A stretch of DNA of 64,000 bases from Coleofasciculus sp. FACHB-1120 (GTDB lineage Bacteria; Cyanobacteriota; Cyanobacteriia; Cyanobacteriales; FACHB-T130), in contig NZ_JACJTV010000009.1 of the NCBI RefSeq assembly GCF_014698845.1, positions 124,001-188,000 on the forward strand, in the 5' to 3' direction. The notes beneath the pieces are model-generated. The model did no database searches. It was not told the DNA's origin and saw only the letters and a list, made by a program, of their open reading frames with translations. The translations under genes and the position numbers were made by a program. Each line of letters starts with the position of its first letter. Positions within the stretch are counted from its first letter, which is position 1. Positions 10,792-20,533 of this stretch are shown one piece after another.

Positions 10792-11616
10792 CTCTAGTCC
10801 CCTGATAAAATTGCGAGCGCAGTCATAACATTCAATTAACGAAAACGAATTGTTATAAATTGATTAAAATTTTGATAGATTCACTTGTTGGTCTAACCCT
10901 ACTCTTTGAGGGGGTTTATTTTTGATTTATCTCCTAAATTAAAACACGCCTACTTGCTACTTATATCCGTAGTTTTACTTACATTTCCGCAGAGTGCAAC
11001 CAGGAAAGCTCAGAATTTTTGGGTAATTTTTCAGGCTACAGCAAAACTAAAGAAGCTAGAGAATTCAGTTTCACTCACCCCTGTTACCCATCAGACCTGA
11101 TTAGCTCAGAAAACCACAGGAAAGTTCAGAAATCTCCAGTTTTTCTTCTGTTATCTACTACTAGAGATTGTTTTTACTTGCACATTCTCAGCGTTTCTCA
11201 ATGTAATGTAATACCATTGCACTAATTACCTGCAACAGAGCCGACAAATCCCTGCAATGGGAGCGCCGCTACTCTAACCAGAAGGAGGACAAAGAGAAAT
11301 TTGCCAGTGTAGCGCCAGTAAAGCTAATGGGTGTAAGAAGATTGGGAGCAGGAGAGGATGACGCTCTTTTTGCGAAACGGCTACCTCCCTCAATCGTCAA
11401 GACAACCCAAAAAGAAGGTCACTTGCTATGTGGATTCAGCTTGTAAAATTTACTAAATGTTAGATACAGTAATCCTATTTGATTTGAATTCTTTTAGCAG
11501 GCCGTTAAAACGCATTAGCGTTAATAGAGCTATGCGTTTTCTTCGCTCTATGAGTGGGTAAAAAGTTTAGCAATTACTTAGGATTGTCATATATCAAACA
11601 GCCCTTTTAAGTAAAC
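10792..11616. other. 825-bp gap between HD gene and TIR-AAA gene
   Basis: Divergent intergenic region. Two short plus-strand ORFs (10906-11100, 11019-11225) have no ribosome site or recognisable protein character. Near the 3' end AAAACGCAT and ATGCGTTTT (about 11507-11540) form an inverted repeat upstream of the TIR-AAA gene, possibly an operator or an RNA hairpin. I recognise no RNA gene or riboswitch. Confidence 0.4.
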
Positions 11617-13623
11617 ATGGAAATCAACGAAGCCTTAAGATTTATAGATGATTTAATTTTTGGTAATACAGGAAAACACTTAAACGATTTGGAAAGAGAA
11701 GTGTTTATAGGATCTTGGGCAGGGAAAACTTATGAAGATATTTATCCTTTGAATCCTCAATATGTAGAAAAAGATGTGGGCTATAAATTATGGAAGAAGC
11801 TTTCGGCAGTTTTGGGGGAAAGAGTTAGCAAAAAGAACTTCAAAGGAGCCATAGAACGCGCCCAGAAGCAGGCATTACACTTAGCCGACGTGCCACAGAT
11901 CATCAATCAGAATTCTTTCCCCAAAGGAACCGAGATATTTACTAAGAGAATCTTTATCTCGCACCGCGCACAGGAGCCAGATCGGGGACTGGCAACTCAA
12001 TTTTACGAAACCTTAAATGCTTCTGGATACATAGCCTTTATGGCGAGTGTAGGGGCACCGACAAGAGATATCCAGAAAGACGAGTGCCAGGGACATCCCT
12101 CCGAAAAAAGTGGATGGTCAGAGCCGCCTCTCCTTTCTCAAATTGATACAGAATTGCAGCAATGCGACTACTTTTTGTTGCTACTTTCTCCCCAAGCGGC
12201 GGGCAGTGAAATGGCGATCGAAGAGTTGCGAAGAGCAAAGGAATTGCGCTCTATCCAGAATAAGCCAGTGGTGCTAACGATTCGCGTTAATTGTCCCAAA
12301 AATACACCGTTAAATCACGATTTACGCAGCTATCTCGATGGAAATGAACAACTTGAGTGGAACTCGCCTGCTGACACTCCGAATATTCTACAAAAAATCC
12401 TGAGTTTACTGGCAGGAAGTGTGGAATCCGGCATTGTAGAGGCGGATTTGACTAAGATATCGGTGGGGATGTCAGAGGAATCCATCGATTCATCTCTAGG
12501 GAAGTCTGAAAGCCTGACTCGTTTACTTTCCCAGGAGGATGAGGGGACATCCGTCATCCTGCATTCTTCAGATGCACCCCTGCCAGTTGCAGAACCAGAG
12601 TTACCGAATGGTCAGGTGCGTCTGGCTTCTGCGTTTTATGTGGAGCGAGTTCCTTATGAAGCTCAGTGTTACAAGGAGATTTTGCAACCAGGAGCTTTGA
12701 TTCGGATCAAGGCACCGAGACAGATGGGGAAAACTTCGTTGATGGCGAGGATTCTTTATCGAGCAAATGAGCAGGGTTATCGCACGGTGCCCTTGAGCTT
12801 TCAACACGCGGATACGGCAGTTTTTACAGATTTAAATCAACTTTTGCGGTGGTTTTGTGCCCGGATTTCTCGAAAGCTACGCCTTCCTCATCAATTAGAT
12901 GATTATTGGACGGATACTTTTGGCAGTAAAGATAATTGCACGATTTATTTTGAGGATTGTTTGCTGTCAGCATCCGATAGTCCGTTGGTGTTAGGGTTGG
13001 ATGAGGTGGATCGGGTTTTTCAATATCCCAAAATTGCCGACGATTTTTTTGGGTTGTTGCGGGCTTGGTATGAGGAGGCTGGCTATGGGAATGGAGATAG
13101 CGATCGCTGGCAACAACTCCGACTGGTGGTGGTACACTCAACGGAAGTTTATATCCCCCTCAATGTCAATCAGTCCCCGTTTAATGTAGGGTTGCCGATT
13201 GAGTTACCGGACTTTAGCCCGGAACAGGTGCAAGATTTAACTCGGCGGCATGGACTGAATTGGAATGCAAGGCAGGTTGAGCAATTAATGAGGTTAGTTG
13301 GTGGACATCCTTATTTAGTCCGATTGGCACTTTATCATATCGCTCAACAGAGGATTACGCTGGATCAACTGTTAGAAACTGCACCCACAGAGGCGGGACT
13401 TTACGATGACCATTTGCGAAGACATTTATGGAATCTGCAACAACATCCAGAGTTAGCAGATGCTTTCGCTAAAGTAGTGACGGCGGACACACCCGTAGAG
13501 TTAGAGTCGGTGCCAGCATTTAAATTGCATAGTATGGGGCTGGTACAGTTGCAGGGAAATTATGTCACGCCGCGCTTCAATTTATATCGGCAATATTTTA
13601 GCGATCGCTTGGGCAAAATTTAG
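11617..13623 (+). CDS. HTH (vMAP-type)-TIR-AAA STAND-like protein
   Basis: 668 residues with three modules. Residues 1-85 match the N-terminal helix-turn-helix seen on many cyanobacterial NTPase proteins (LNDLEREVFIGSWAGKTYEDI, VGYKLWKKLS). Residues ~110-270 look like a TIR domain (RIFISHRAQEPDRGLA; YFLLLLSPQAAGSEMAIEEL, with a Glu where TIR NADases carry the catalytic Glu). Residues ~325-560 are an AAA-like (AAA_35) NTPase with Walker [11 protein letters not shown] (~365) and Walker B LVLGLDEVDRVF (~457), then a winged-helix-like tail. This resembles STAND signalling proteins in which an NTPase sensor gates a TIR effector that consumes NAD or makes a cyclic ADP-ribose messenger. Antiphage or cell-death function is inference; no defence gene is adjacent except a second AAA_35 gene. 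Confidence 0.8.
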   Translation: MEINEALRFIDDLIFGNTGKHLNDLEREVFIGSWAGKTYEDIYPLNPQYVEKDVGYKLWKKLSAVLGERVSKKNFKGAIERAQKQALHLADVPQIINQNSFPKGTEIFTKRIFISHRAQEPDRGLATQFYETLNASGYIAFMASVGAPTRDIQKDECQGHPSEKSGWSEPPLLSQIDTELQQCDYFLLLLSPQAAGSEMAIEELRRAKELRSIQNKPVVLTIRVNCPKNTPLNHDLRSYLDGNEQLEWNSPADTPNILQKILSLLAGSVESGIVEADLTKISVGMSEESIDSSLGKSESLTRLLSQEDEGTSVILHSSDAPLPVAEPELPNGQVRLASAFYVERVPYEAQCYKEILQPGALIRIKAPRQMGKTSLMARILYRANEQGYRTVPLSFQHADTAVFTDLNQLLRWFCARISRKLRLPHQLDDYWTDTFGSKDNCTIYFEDCLLSASDSPLVLGLDEVDRVFQYPKIADDFFGLLRAWYEEAGYGNGDSDRWQQLRLVVVHSTEVYIPLNVNQSPFNVGLPIELPDFSPEQVQDLTRRHGLNWNARQVEQLMRLVGGHPYLVRLALYHIAQQRITLDQLLETAPTEAGLYDDHLRRHLWNLQQHPELADAFAKVVTADTPVELESVPAFKLHSMGLVQLQGNYVTPRFNLYRQYFSDRLGKI

Positions 13624-13667
13624 ATAATTATAGCGAGTTTGGCAGAATTGTTGCTAGAGGTGAGAAA

Positions 13668-13862
13668 ATGCCTTCTCCATTTCCAGGGGTAGATCCATAC
13701 TTAGAAAATCCTGAATTGTGGGCTGAGGTACATCATCGATTAATTACTGCGATCGCTGATGCCATAGCCCCCTCTATTCGCCCTAGATATCGAGTAGCAA
13801 TTGGAAAGCGGATTTATTTAAGTGATGTAGAAGATCGGGTTGCGGTGATGAGGAGATTGTGA
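13668..13862 (+). pseudogene. Truncated DUF4058 protein (5' remnant)
   Basis: 64 codons beginning MPSPFPGVDPYLENPELW, the hallmark N-terminus of cyanobacterial DUF4058 proteins, and reaching RIYLSDVEDRV before a stop. Family members are usually some 200-270 residues, so about three quarters is missing. The next ~90 bp contain no continuation in any frame. It is probably a decayed copy caught between two AAA-protein genes; expression as a small protein cannot be excluded because a ribosome-site-like GAGGTGAG precedes the ATG. Confidence 0.75.
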
Positions 13863-13955
13863 GCGAACCGATAGGTCGGCGCTTCGCTATCGCACTGGTA
13901 GCTAAAAGTATCGATTCAGTTATTAACGACTCACAATAACTCACTTATCAGAAAC

Positions 13956-16900
13956 ATGGTGTTTTCTACCCAATCAGAACCCCGTATGAGTCAACAGCCA
14001 AACCCAGGCTATAACTATAAAGTCGGTGGACATTTACCGCTTGATGCCCCCACTTATGTAGTGCGACAGGCAGATTTTGACCTTTATGAAGGGTTGAAGG
14101 CGGGGGAGTTTTGTTATGTGTTGAATTCTCGGCAGATGGGGAAAACTAGCTTGCGGGTGCAAACAATGCACAAGTTGCAAGCGGAAGGATTTGCCTGTGC
14201 AGCGATAGACTTGACGAAAATTGGTAGCCAGGACATTACGCCGGATCAGTGGTATGCAGGCGTGATCAGGCGTCTGGTGACGAGTTTCCAGCTTTCAGAC
14301 CAGATTAACTTACAGAGTTGGTTGCGCGATCGCGCTTTTTTGCCTCCGGTACAGCGCTTAAGCGAATTTATCGAACAAGTGCTGCTAACATCAATCAGCC
14401 AGAAAATTGTTATTTTTATTGACGAAATTGATAACGTCCTCAGCTTAAATTTTAAGACCGATGACTTTTTTGCGTTTATCCGCGCCTGCAATGAATACGA
14501 ACGTCTGACTTTTGCCTTGCTAGGGGTGGCGAGTCCCTCTGATTTGATGAAAGACAAAAATCGGACTCCTTTTAATATTGGTCGGGCGATTGAATTATAT
14601 GGTTTTCAATTACACGAAGCGCAGCTTTTAGCAGGCGGATTAGCCGGGAAAATTAGCAATCCTCAAGAAGTGCTAAAAGCGGTATTAGATTGGACGGGAG
14701 GACAGCCGTTTCTTACCCAAAAACTTTGCAAATTAGTCCTTCAAAAAGCAGAGAAAAACTTATTACCTATTAACGAAATCCCAGAATGGGTTGAGAAATT
14801 AGTGCGATCGCGGATCATCGAGAGCTGGGAAGCAATGGATGAACCACCACATCTAAAGACGATACGCGATCGCATTCTCCGAATTGGACAGCGAAGTCGG
14901 GCGCTACTGGATCTCTATCAGTTAATTTTGCAACGAGATGAATTAGCATTTGATGAAAGTCCAGAACAAATTGATTTACTACTATCAGGAGCAATTGTCA
15001 AGCAGCAAGGGAAATTAAAGGTTTGCAACCGTATTTATGCTTCTGTATTTAACGAAAGATGGGTGAACAAGGCGTTAGGGGATATGCACGCCGACTTCAT
15101 GCAAGTTGTTGCTACCCAAGAACAAAAACTTCTATCGATGCTTAGCGTGATGGAAGGTAAAACATTTGATGATATTCTTTCAGAAATACTAGGTTCTATT
15201 ACTTTAAAAATAGGCGAATTACTGAGTGTAGATCGCACGACAATTTTCTTTATAGATGAAGAAAAAAGTGAACTTTGGTCAATTATCGCTAGGCATGAAG
15301 ACGGAAATCATCCCGAACTTCAAATTTTGTCAAATAAAGAAACTAAAGGACGATTAACATATTTTAAAAAATTTGTCAGCACTCCCTTTAGTTTTTGCGA
15401 CGATCCCGCTGAGTTGGAAGCGGACGAATCAGATACAAATAAGGGATATCGCACCTACAACGAGTTAATTTTACCAATATTAAATGAGCAGGGAGATTTA
15501 GTTGCTGTTGTTCAATTACTAAATAAATTAAAGCAGCCGAATAATCCACAAGCTCGCTTAACAGAAAGAATTGATAAATACGGTTTCACAGAAGCCGATC
15601 AAAAACAGTTTGCTGACTATGCTCCGGCAATTCGACGAATTCTAGAAAGATGCCAGTATTGTTACAAATTAACCCAAAGACTACAAGCCTCAGAGGCACT
15701 TACAGAAGCAACGCGATCGCTCTCTCAAAGCAGCCTTGATTCTGAAGAAGTCTTGGGTCGCGTCATGGATGCGGCAAAAAAACTGATGAATGCCGACCGC
15801 AGCACGCTTTGGCTAATCGATCGAGAGGCAAATGAACTATGGACAAAAATTCCTTTTGAGGACGGTTCTGTTCAAGAATTGCGAGTCAAAGTAGGGCAAG
15901 GTTTTGCTGGCAAAGTTGCCGAATCGGGAGAAACTTTAAATCTTCCCTTCGATCTGTACGATCGCCCTGATTCGGGGACAGCCAAGACAACGGATCAAAA
16001 GACGGGTTATCGCACTTGTAGTTTGCTCTGTATGCCCGTTTTTAGTCCTGATGGTGAATTACTGGGTGTTACCCAATTAGTGAATAAAAAGAAACCGGGT
16101 GTTTTTCCAGAATATAACCCAGATAGTTGGCCCGAAGCTCCCGAATGCTTCAAGGCTAGTTTTGATGGAAATAGTGAAAAATATATGCAGATTTTTAACT
16201 CTCAAGCGGGGGTTGCTCTGCAAAATGCCCAGAAATTTGCCAGCGTTAAACAAGAGGCAGAATCTCAGCAAAAAAATGTCGTTAGTCAAACTCTGGCGAT
16301 GCTCAATAGTGTCATGGATAACCAGGGTTTTGATGATATTTTGGATAGCACCTTGCGTTCGATTACTCTCAAAACGGGTAAATCTTTGAGTGCCGATCGC
16401 ACAAGTATCTTTTTATTAGATGAAGATAAACATGAATTCTGGTCAATTATTGCCGAAGCAGATGAAGATGGTTCTTTAGAAATTCGGATACCTGCCAATA
16501 AAGGAATTGTAGGCGAGGTAGCAGCCCGTAAAGAAGTTATTAATATTCCCTTTGATTTCTATGACGATCCTCGTTCTGGTGCAGCAAAAGAGCAAGACAA
16601 AAAAAATGGCTACCGTACTTATACAATGTTGGCGTTGCCACTCTTAAATGAACGCGGCAATTTAGTCGCGGTTATTCAGTTACTCAACAAATTAAAGCGG
16701 TTTGGAAACCGGACTGCATCCTTAGCCGAAAGAATCGATCAACAGGGTTTTACAAAAGCAGATGAAGAACGATTTGCGGAGAATGCCCCGATGATTCAAA
16801 TGATTTTAGAAAGCTTCCGCTCTTATCATAAAACGGCTAGGGGGCAACGAGTGGCAGCCGCACTAATGGCAGCAGCTCGTTCAGTGAATCAAAGCAGTTT

Positions 16901-17471
16901 GGATCTTGAAGAAATTCTCAAGCGGGTGATGGAAGCAGCCAAGAAACTGATGAACGCCGACCGCAGTACTTTGTGGATTTTAGATCAAAAGGCTGGTGAA
17001 TTGTGGACGCAGATTCCCTTTGACAATGGTTCGGTAAAGGAATTGCGGGTGAAAGTAGGACAAGGTTATGCTGGCAAAGTTGCCGAATCAGGAGAGCCTT
17101 TGAATATTCCTTTTGATTTATATTCTCGCCCAGATTCGGAGACAGCAAAAAAAACCGATCTTAAGACGGGTTATCGCACTTGTAGCTTACTATGTATGCC
17201 AGTTTTTAGCCCCGATGGTGATTTGATTGGGGTGACTCAATTAGTGAATAAAAGGAAGCAAGGAGACTTTACAGAATATGAAACACTTGAGCAATTAGCG
17301 TTTTTACAAGAGGAAGCTCCGGAATCTTTCAGGGCTAGTTTTGATGACAGCGACCAAAAATATATGCAAATTTTTAATAATCAAGCTGGCGTCATCCTCC
17401 AGAATGCAGAACTTTTAGCCGCAGTTAAAAAACAAGAGCGATCGCTTCGAGAAAACTTGAGTGAATCGTAG
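13956..17471 (+). CDS. AAA-like NTPase with four GAF domains and no output domain
   Basis: 1171 residues. Residues ~20-370 are an AAA_35 NTPase: Walker [11 protein letters not shown] (Lys63) and Walker [12 protein letters not shown]. Four GAF domains follow in an A-B-A'-B' order (~390, 580, 775 and 970 onward). B and B' share [24 protein letters not shown] and [17 protein letters not shown] almost word for word. In the first GAF the stretch equivalent to [19 protein letters not shown] is degenerate, so it may not bind a ligand. The protein stops just after the last GAF and its helix ([10 protein letters not shown]); relatives often continue into a cyclase, GGDEF or kinase, and none is found in the 81 bp before cysE. 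It may signal through a partner or be a truncated sensor. Confidence 0.82.
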   Translation: MVFSTQSEPRMSQQPNPGYNYKVGGHLPLDAPTYVVRQADFDLYEGLKAGEFCYVLNSRQMGKTSLRVQTMHKLQAEGFACAAIDLTKIGSQDITPDQWYAGVIRRLVTSFQLSDQINLQSWLRDRAFLPPVQRLSEFIEQVLLTSISQKIVIFIDEIDNVLSLNFKTDDFFAFIRACNEYERLTFALLGVASPSDLMKDKNRTPFNIGRAIELYGFQLHEAQLLAGGLAGKISNPQEVLKAVLDWTGGQPFLTQKLCKLVLQKAEKNLLPINEIPEWVEKLVRSRIIESWEAMDEPPHLKTIRDRILRIGQRSRALLDLYQLILQRDELAFDESPEQIDLLLSGAIVKQQGKLKVCNRIYASVFNERWVNKALGDMHADFMQVVATQEQKLLSMLSVMEGKTFDDILSEILGSITLKIGELLSVDRTTIFFIDEEKSELWSIIARHEDGNHPELQILSNKETKGRLTYFKKFVSTPFSFCDDPAELEADESDTNKGYRTYNELILPILNEQGDLVAVVQLLNKLKQPNNPQARLTERIDKYGFTEADQKQFADYAPAIRRILERCQYCYKLTQRLQASEALTEATRSLSQSSLDSEEVLGRVMDAAKKLMNADRSTLWLIDREANELWTKIPFEDGSVQELRVKVGQGFAGKVAESGETLNLPFDLYDRPDSGTAKTTDQKTGYRTCSLLCMPVFSPDGELLGVTQLVNKKKPGVFPEYNPDSWPEAPECFKASFDGNSEKYMQIFNSQAGVALQNAQKFASVKQEAESQQKNVVSQTLAMLNSVMDNQGFDDILDSTLRSITLKTGKSLSADRTSIFLLDEDKHEFWSIIAEADEDGSLEIRIPANKGIVGEVAARKEVINIPFDFYDDPRSGAAKEQDKKNGYRTYTMLALPLLNERGNLVAVIQLLNKLKRFGNRTASLAERIDQQGFTKADEERFAENAPMIQMILESFRSYHKTARGQRVAAALMAAARSVNQSSLDLEEILKRVMEAAKKLMNADRSTLWILDQKAGELWTQIPFDNGSVKELRVKVGQGYAGKVAESGEPLNIPFDLYSRPDSETAKKTDLKTGYRTCSLLCMPVFSPDGDLIGVTQLVNKRKQGDFTEYETLEQLAFLQEEAPESFRASFDDSDQKYMQIFNNQAGVILQNAELLAAVKKQERSLRENLSES
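15118..17440 (+). repeat. ~1.16-kb internal duplication of a GAF-GAF pair
   Basis: The segment starting near 15118 and that starting near 16280 encode the same GAF-A/GAF-B pair, offset by about 1161 bp (387 residues). Identity is highest in the second GAF of each pair. This indicates an in-frame duplication of a two-domain module rather than independent domain recruitment. Confidence 0.8.
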
Positions 17472-17552
17472 ATTAAAGCGTTGGTTCAGAATTTTGTAAA
17501 AACCATACTTCACCTCTTCTCACTAACGTGAAGGGTTAGAATTTTAAATTAT

Positions 17553-18287
17553 CTAAATTCCCGCCCCGTCAAGGAACTCTGAAATGAGCCGATTAGAAGC
17601 ATTTGATATAACAGCTTTCTGAAGGCTAGAGTGCATGGCAACGGGTACATTTCTGTGAGTTTTTAACGCTTCAATTTCTTCCTCTAAAAATTGAATCCGG
17701 TCAAACAAAGCCCGTATCACTTCTGCTTCTGGATCTTGTAGGCTTTCATTATTGAGGGAACTATTCAAATTATCTTTGCAGCGGACAACCCGACCCGGAA
17801 TCCCGACTACCGTGCAATGAGAGGGAATATCCCGCAAAACAACGGAACCGGCACCGATGCGGGCACTATTCCCAATTTGGATATTCCCTAACACCTTTGC
17901 TCCTGCTCCCACTACGACATTTTCCCCTAATGTTGGGTGGCGTTTGCCTATTTCTTTGCCAGTACCACCGAGCGTTACGCCTTGGTAAATCAGGGCATTG
18001 TCTCCCACAATTGCAGTTTCTCCAATCACAACGCCAATGCCGTGATCGATGAAAACGCCTTTGCCAATTTTGGCTCCTGGGTGAATTTCAACTCCGGTGA
18101 AGAAGCGAGCTAAGTGGGAAATCAAGCGAGGAATGAAGGGAAACCCAAGGCAATAAAGCCAGTGCGCCACCCGATGAAAGAAAAGTGCCTGTAAGCCTGG
18201 ATAGCAGAACAGCACTTCCAGCCAATTGCGTGCCGCTGGGTCGCGCTCGAAAATTATTTGGAAATCAGCGATCGCAGTCTTCAGCAA
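17553..18287 (-). CDS. cysE: Serine O-acetyltransferase
   Basis: 244 residues. Transfers acetyl from acetyl-CoA to L-serine, giving O-acetylserine for cysteine synthesis. The N-terminal helical part ([28 protein letters not shown]) and the left-handed beta-helix with hexapeptide repeats ([53 protein letters not shown]) are standard CysE; the catalytic His is in FIDHG. The reading frame starts with TTG at 18287, matching the family's usual MLKT-type N-terminus; no ATG is nearby. It diverges from the sulfate-transport ATPase gene cysA across a 368-bp gap with repeated motifs, consistent with shared sulfur control. The C-terminal tail (~190-244) is a cyanobacterial-type helix. Confidence 0.93.
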   Translation of the reverse strand: MLKTAIADFQIIFERDPAARNWLEVLFCYPGLQALFFHRVAHWLYCLGFPFIPRLISHLARFFTGVEIHPGAKIGKGVFIDHGIGVVIGETAIVGDNALIYQGVTLGGTGKEIGKRHPTLGENVVVGAGAKVLGNIQIGNSARIGAGSVVLRDIPSHCTVVGIPGRVVRCKDNLNSSLNNESLQDPEAEVIRALFDRIQFLEEEIEALKTHRNVPVAMHSSLQKAVISNASNRLISEFLDGAGI

Positions 18288-18655
18288 GGGTCGCTTATAC
18301 CTTCAAGTGTGAGATCGACAGCAGGCGCGATTGAATCACCTGTAATCCGGTAGGAATACCGTAATTCTTGCCCTAACTAGGAGTATGCCATAGCCTACCT
18401 GCAAAAACAACCCGTTAAACCCTATAAATCCTATCGGTAAACCGTAGTATACCGGCAAACTATGTTGACTTTAGATAATCCCAGGCGAGTTCCCCATCGA
18501 CCTAGCCTCATACCTCGGATAGAAGTGTTCTTCGTTTTATGGTATTTAATGTACAGTAACTTGAGCGATAAACCGTAGATTAAAGACCTTCATTTAACCT
18601 AATTCGGTTTTTATCAAGGGAACCAGCACTTAAGGAAAATTGGGAAAGAGTCGCT
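18288..18655. promoter_or_regulatory. Divergent cysE-cysA control region with repeated motifs
   Basis: 368 bp between two sulfur genes. The decamer TAAACCGTAG occurs exactly twice (18438-18447, 18569-18578). Two inverted repeats built from CGGTA/TACCG are present: 18348-18361 with a 4-nt spacer and 18435-18454 with a 10-nt spacer. The second decamer runs on into CGTAGATTAAAG (18574-18585), which recurs at 17467-17478 and, with one change, at 22058-22069. These look like operators, but which regulator binds (the nearby Crp-family protein or a LysR-type one) is not known. Confidence 0.5.
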
Positions 18656-19672
18656 ATGAGTATTTTGATTCAAGACGTATCGAAACGATTTGGCTCCTTT
18701 CAGGCGGTTTCAGAGGTAAATTTAGGCATTAAAAGCGGCTCTTTAGTGGCGCTTTTGGGGCCTTCTGGATCGGGGAAATCCACTTTATTGCGGCTGATTG
18801 CAGGTTTAGAGGCTCCAGACAGTGGCAGAATCACAATTGCCGATCGGGACGTGACTCAGCAAAGCGTGCGATCGCGCGGCATCGGCTTTGTGTTTCAGCA
18901 CTATGCGCTGTTTAAGCACATGACTGTCCGCCAAAACATTGCCTTTAGCCTAGAGTTACGCAAAGTGCCCAAAGTCAGGCTTCGACACCGGGTAGAGGAA
19001 CTTTTAGACTTAGTGCAGCTCAATGGCTTTGGCGATCGCTACCCCTCTCAGCTTTCTGGGGGACAGCGGCAACGAGTGGCTTTGGCGAGAACCTTGGCTG
19101 TCGATCCTGAAGTCTTGCTGTTGGATGAGCCGTTTGGAGCGTTGGATGCGAAAGTACGGAAAGAACTGCGAGCTTCGTTGCGACAGTTACACGAACGGGT
19201 AAATGTCACTACTGTGTTTGTTACCCACGACCAAGAAGAAGCAATGGAACTTGCCGATCAAATTGTGGTGTTTAACAAAGGTCGGGTGGAACAGGTCGGA
19301 ACAGCCGCAGAGATTTATGACCAACCAGCAACCCCGTTTGTGATGAGTTTCGTTGGCCCGGTGAATGTTCTACCGAGTAATGCTGGCATTTTTCGCTCAT
19401 CAAACTTGGAGCCACCAACTTCTGATGTGTTTTTGCGTCCCCACGATGTCGCGATCCAAACTCTGCCTGAAGAAAATGCTGCCCCAGCCAAGATCAACCG
19501 CATTGTGCATCTAGGTTGGGAAGTTCAAGTTGAGTTGCGTTTTAAGGATGGTCAGGAAGTGACAGCCTATCTAACGCGCGATCGCCTGAACCAGTTGCAG
19601 CTGAAACCACAGCAGCGAGTTTATGTCAAACCCCAACACGCCAAGACCTTCCCCGCATACTCATTAACTTGA
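18656..19672 (+). CDS. cysA: Sulfate/thiosulfate ABC transporter ATP-binding protein
   Basis: 338 residues, typical CysA length. The ATPase of the sulfate/thiosulfate importer, acting on the cytoplasmic face of the membrane. Walker [11 protein letters not shown]-loop FVFQHYALF, signature [14 protein letters not shown], Walker [13 protein letters not shown] and the switch His in FVTHDQEEA are intact, followed by a C-terminal TOBE-like regulatory domain ([27 protein letters not shown]). The opening [16 protein letters not shown] is characteristic of sulfate-type ATPases. No permease (cysT/cysW) or binding-protein gene adjoins it in the window, so it is an orphan ATPase whose partners are encoded elsewhere. 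It diverges from cysE. Confidence 0.9.
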   Translation: MSILIQDVSKRFGSFQAVSEVNLGIKSGSLVALLGPSGSGKSTLLRLIAGLEAPDSGRITIADRDVTQQSVRSRGIGFVFQHYALFKHMTVRQNIAFSLELRKVPKVRLRHRVEELLDLVQLNGFGDRYPSQLSGGQRQRVALARTLAVDPEVLLLDEPFGALDAKVRKELRASLRQLHERVNVTTVFVTHDQEEAMELADQIVVFNKGRVEQVGTAAEIYDQPATPFVMSFVGPVNVLPSNAGIFRSSNLEPPTSDVFLRPHDVAIQTLPEENAAPAKINRIVHLGWEVQVELRFKDGQEVTAYLTRDRLNQLQLKPQQRVYVKPQHAKTFPAYSLT

Positions 19673-19711
19673 GCAATTAGGTAGTAACAACGTTACTGCT
19701 GGGTGCTGCAA

Positions 19712-20110
19712 TTACTCAGGCACCATAGAACTCATGGGGTTGAGAGGCGTCGTAAAGACGAAATAAATCACTCCAGCTCCCAGCAGTGTAACGGCGAGGC
19801 TGAAAACTATCACCCAACGGTCTGTTGGTTCGTAAGTGTCCTCATCGATGGCGTCGCGGATAGCGAAGTAATGCCAAGAAGACAGTAACACCGTCACTAG
19901 ACCCACCAAAGAGAACAGTAAACCTAACTTCCAGCCATTGCCTGGACGGTGTACCTGGGGCGGAAAGAAGTTGCGAAGACGGACGATGACGACGCCAAAA
20001 CCCATCAAAGCGATCGCTGTCCGCATCCAAGCCAGATAGGTGCGCTCGTTCGCCAAGTGATCTCGCACCCGTGAGGAGTTCTGCCGCCCTTTACTCTGTG
20101 TATTGCTCAT
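19712..20110 (-). CDS. DUF202/YidH-family membrane protein
   Basis: 132 residues from the ATG at 20110, which has GGAGGG six bases upstream; an in-frame TTG at 20128 would add six residues. The DUF202 signature is clear in RDHLANERTYLAWMRTAIALMGFGVVIVRL, followed by two more hydrophobic segments (LGLLFSLVGLVTVLLSSWHYF and VIVFSLAVTLLGAGVIYFVF), so it spans the inner membrane about three times. Function of the family is unknown. It lies 29 bp after the TauE/SafE-type permease gene on the same strand (11 bp if the TTG is used), so the two are probably cotranscribed. Confidence 0.85.
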   Translation of the reverse strand: MSNTQSKGRQNSSRVRDHLANERTYLAWMRTAIALMGFGVVIVRLRNFFPPQVHRPGNGWKLGLLFSLVGLVTVLLSSWHYFAIRDAIDEDTYEPTDRWVIVFSLAVTLLGAGVIYFVFTTPLNPMSSMVPE

Positions 20111-20139
20111 CTCTGACCCTCCATACAAGCACGGTAGAG

Positions 20140-20523
20140 TTAGCGACGCAGCAAATACTGCAACCCGATGACCAATAGCAACAAGCCGTAGAGCTTCTTC
20201 ATTGTGTCGCCACTGGTGAATAAGAACATAAACGGCTGATTCACCAACAATGCTCCCAGGAGATTGCCCACCACCAGACCAATCGCAATAATCAAAGCAT
20301 ATTGAATACTCAGGTTGTTGTTGCGATAGTAGACGATCGCCCCTAGGATGCCAATCGGCAATATCTGAGCCGCAATCGATGTACCCGTGGCAATCTTTTG
20401 ATCCAATCCCAATAACCAGACCATCGCTGGAACCATAATTGACCCACCGCCGATGCCAAATAGACCCCCAGCGAGTCCGGCAATCAACCCAATTAACAGG
20501 AGCAGAAGCAGTAGCGTAGACAT
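20140..20523 (-). CDS. Half-size TauE/SafE (TSUP) sulfite-exporter-family permease
   Basis: 127 residues, roughly half of a usual TSUP protein (~250). The conserved N-terminal motif GLAGGLFGIGGGSIMVPAMVWLLG and four hydrophobic segments are present. TSUP proteins move sulfite, sulfoacetate or other organosulfur anions; half-size members probably dimerise. Given cysE, cysA and a Crp-family gene nearby, a sulfur substrate is a reasonable guess, not shown. An IS element begins only 10 bp upstream of the ATG and separates the gene from the regulator gene that would otherwise sit 29 bp away, so its native leader and promoter have been replaced. Confidence 0.85.
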   Translation of the reverse strand: MSTLLLLLLLIGLIAGLAGGLFGIGGGSIMVPAMVWLLGLDQKIATGTSIAAQILPIGILGAIVYYRNNNLSIQYALIIAIGLVVGNLLGALLVNQPFMFLFTSGDTMKKLYGLLLLVIGLQYLLRR

Positions 20524-20533
20524 AATACTTATC

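Noticed and set aside
10906-11225. Two overlapping short plus-strand ORFs upstream of the TIR-AAA gene
   Set aside because: No ribosome site, composition of non-coding DNA, and mutual overlap.
10894-11616. Possible riboswitch upstream of the TIR-AAA gene
   Set aside because: No cobalamin, glycine, TPP or SAM core motif could be recognised; only small inverted repeats.
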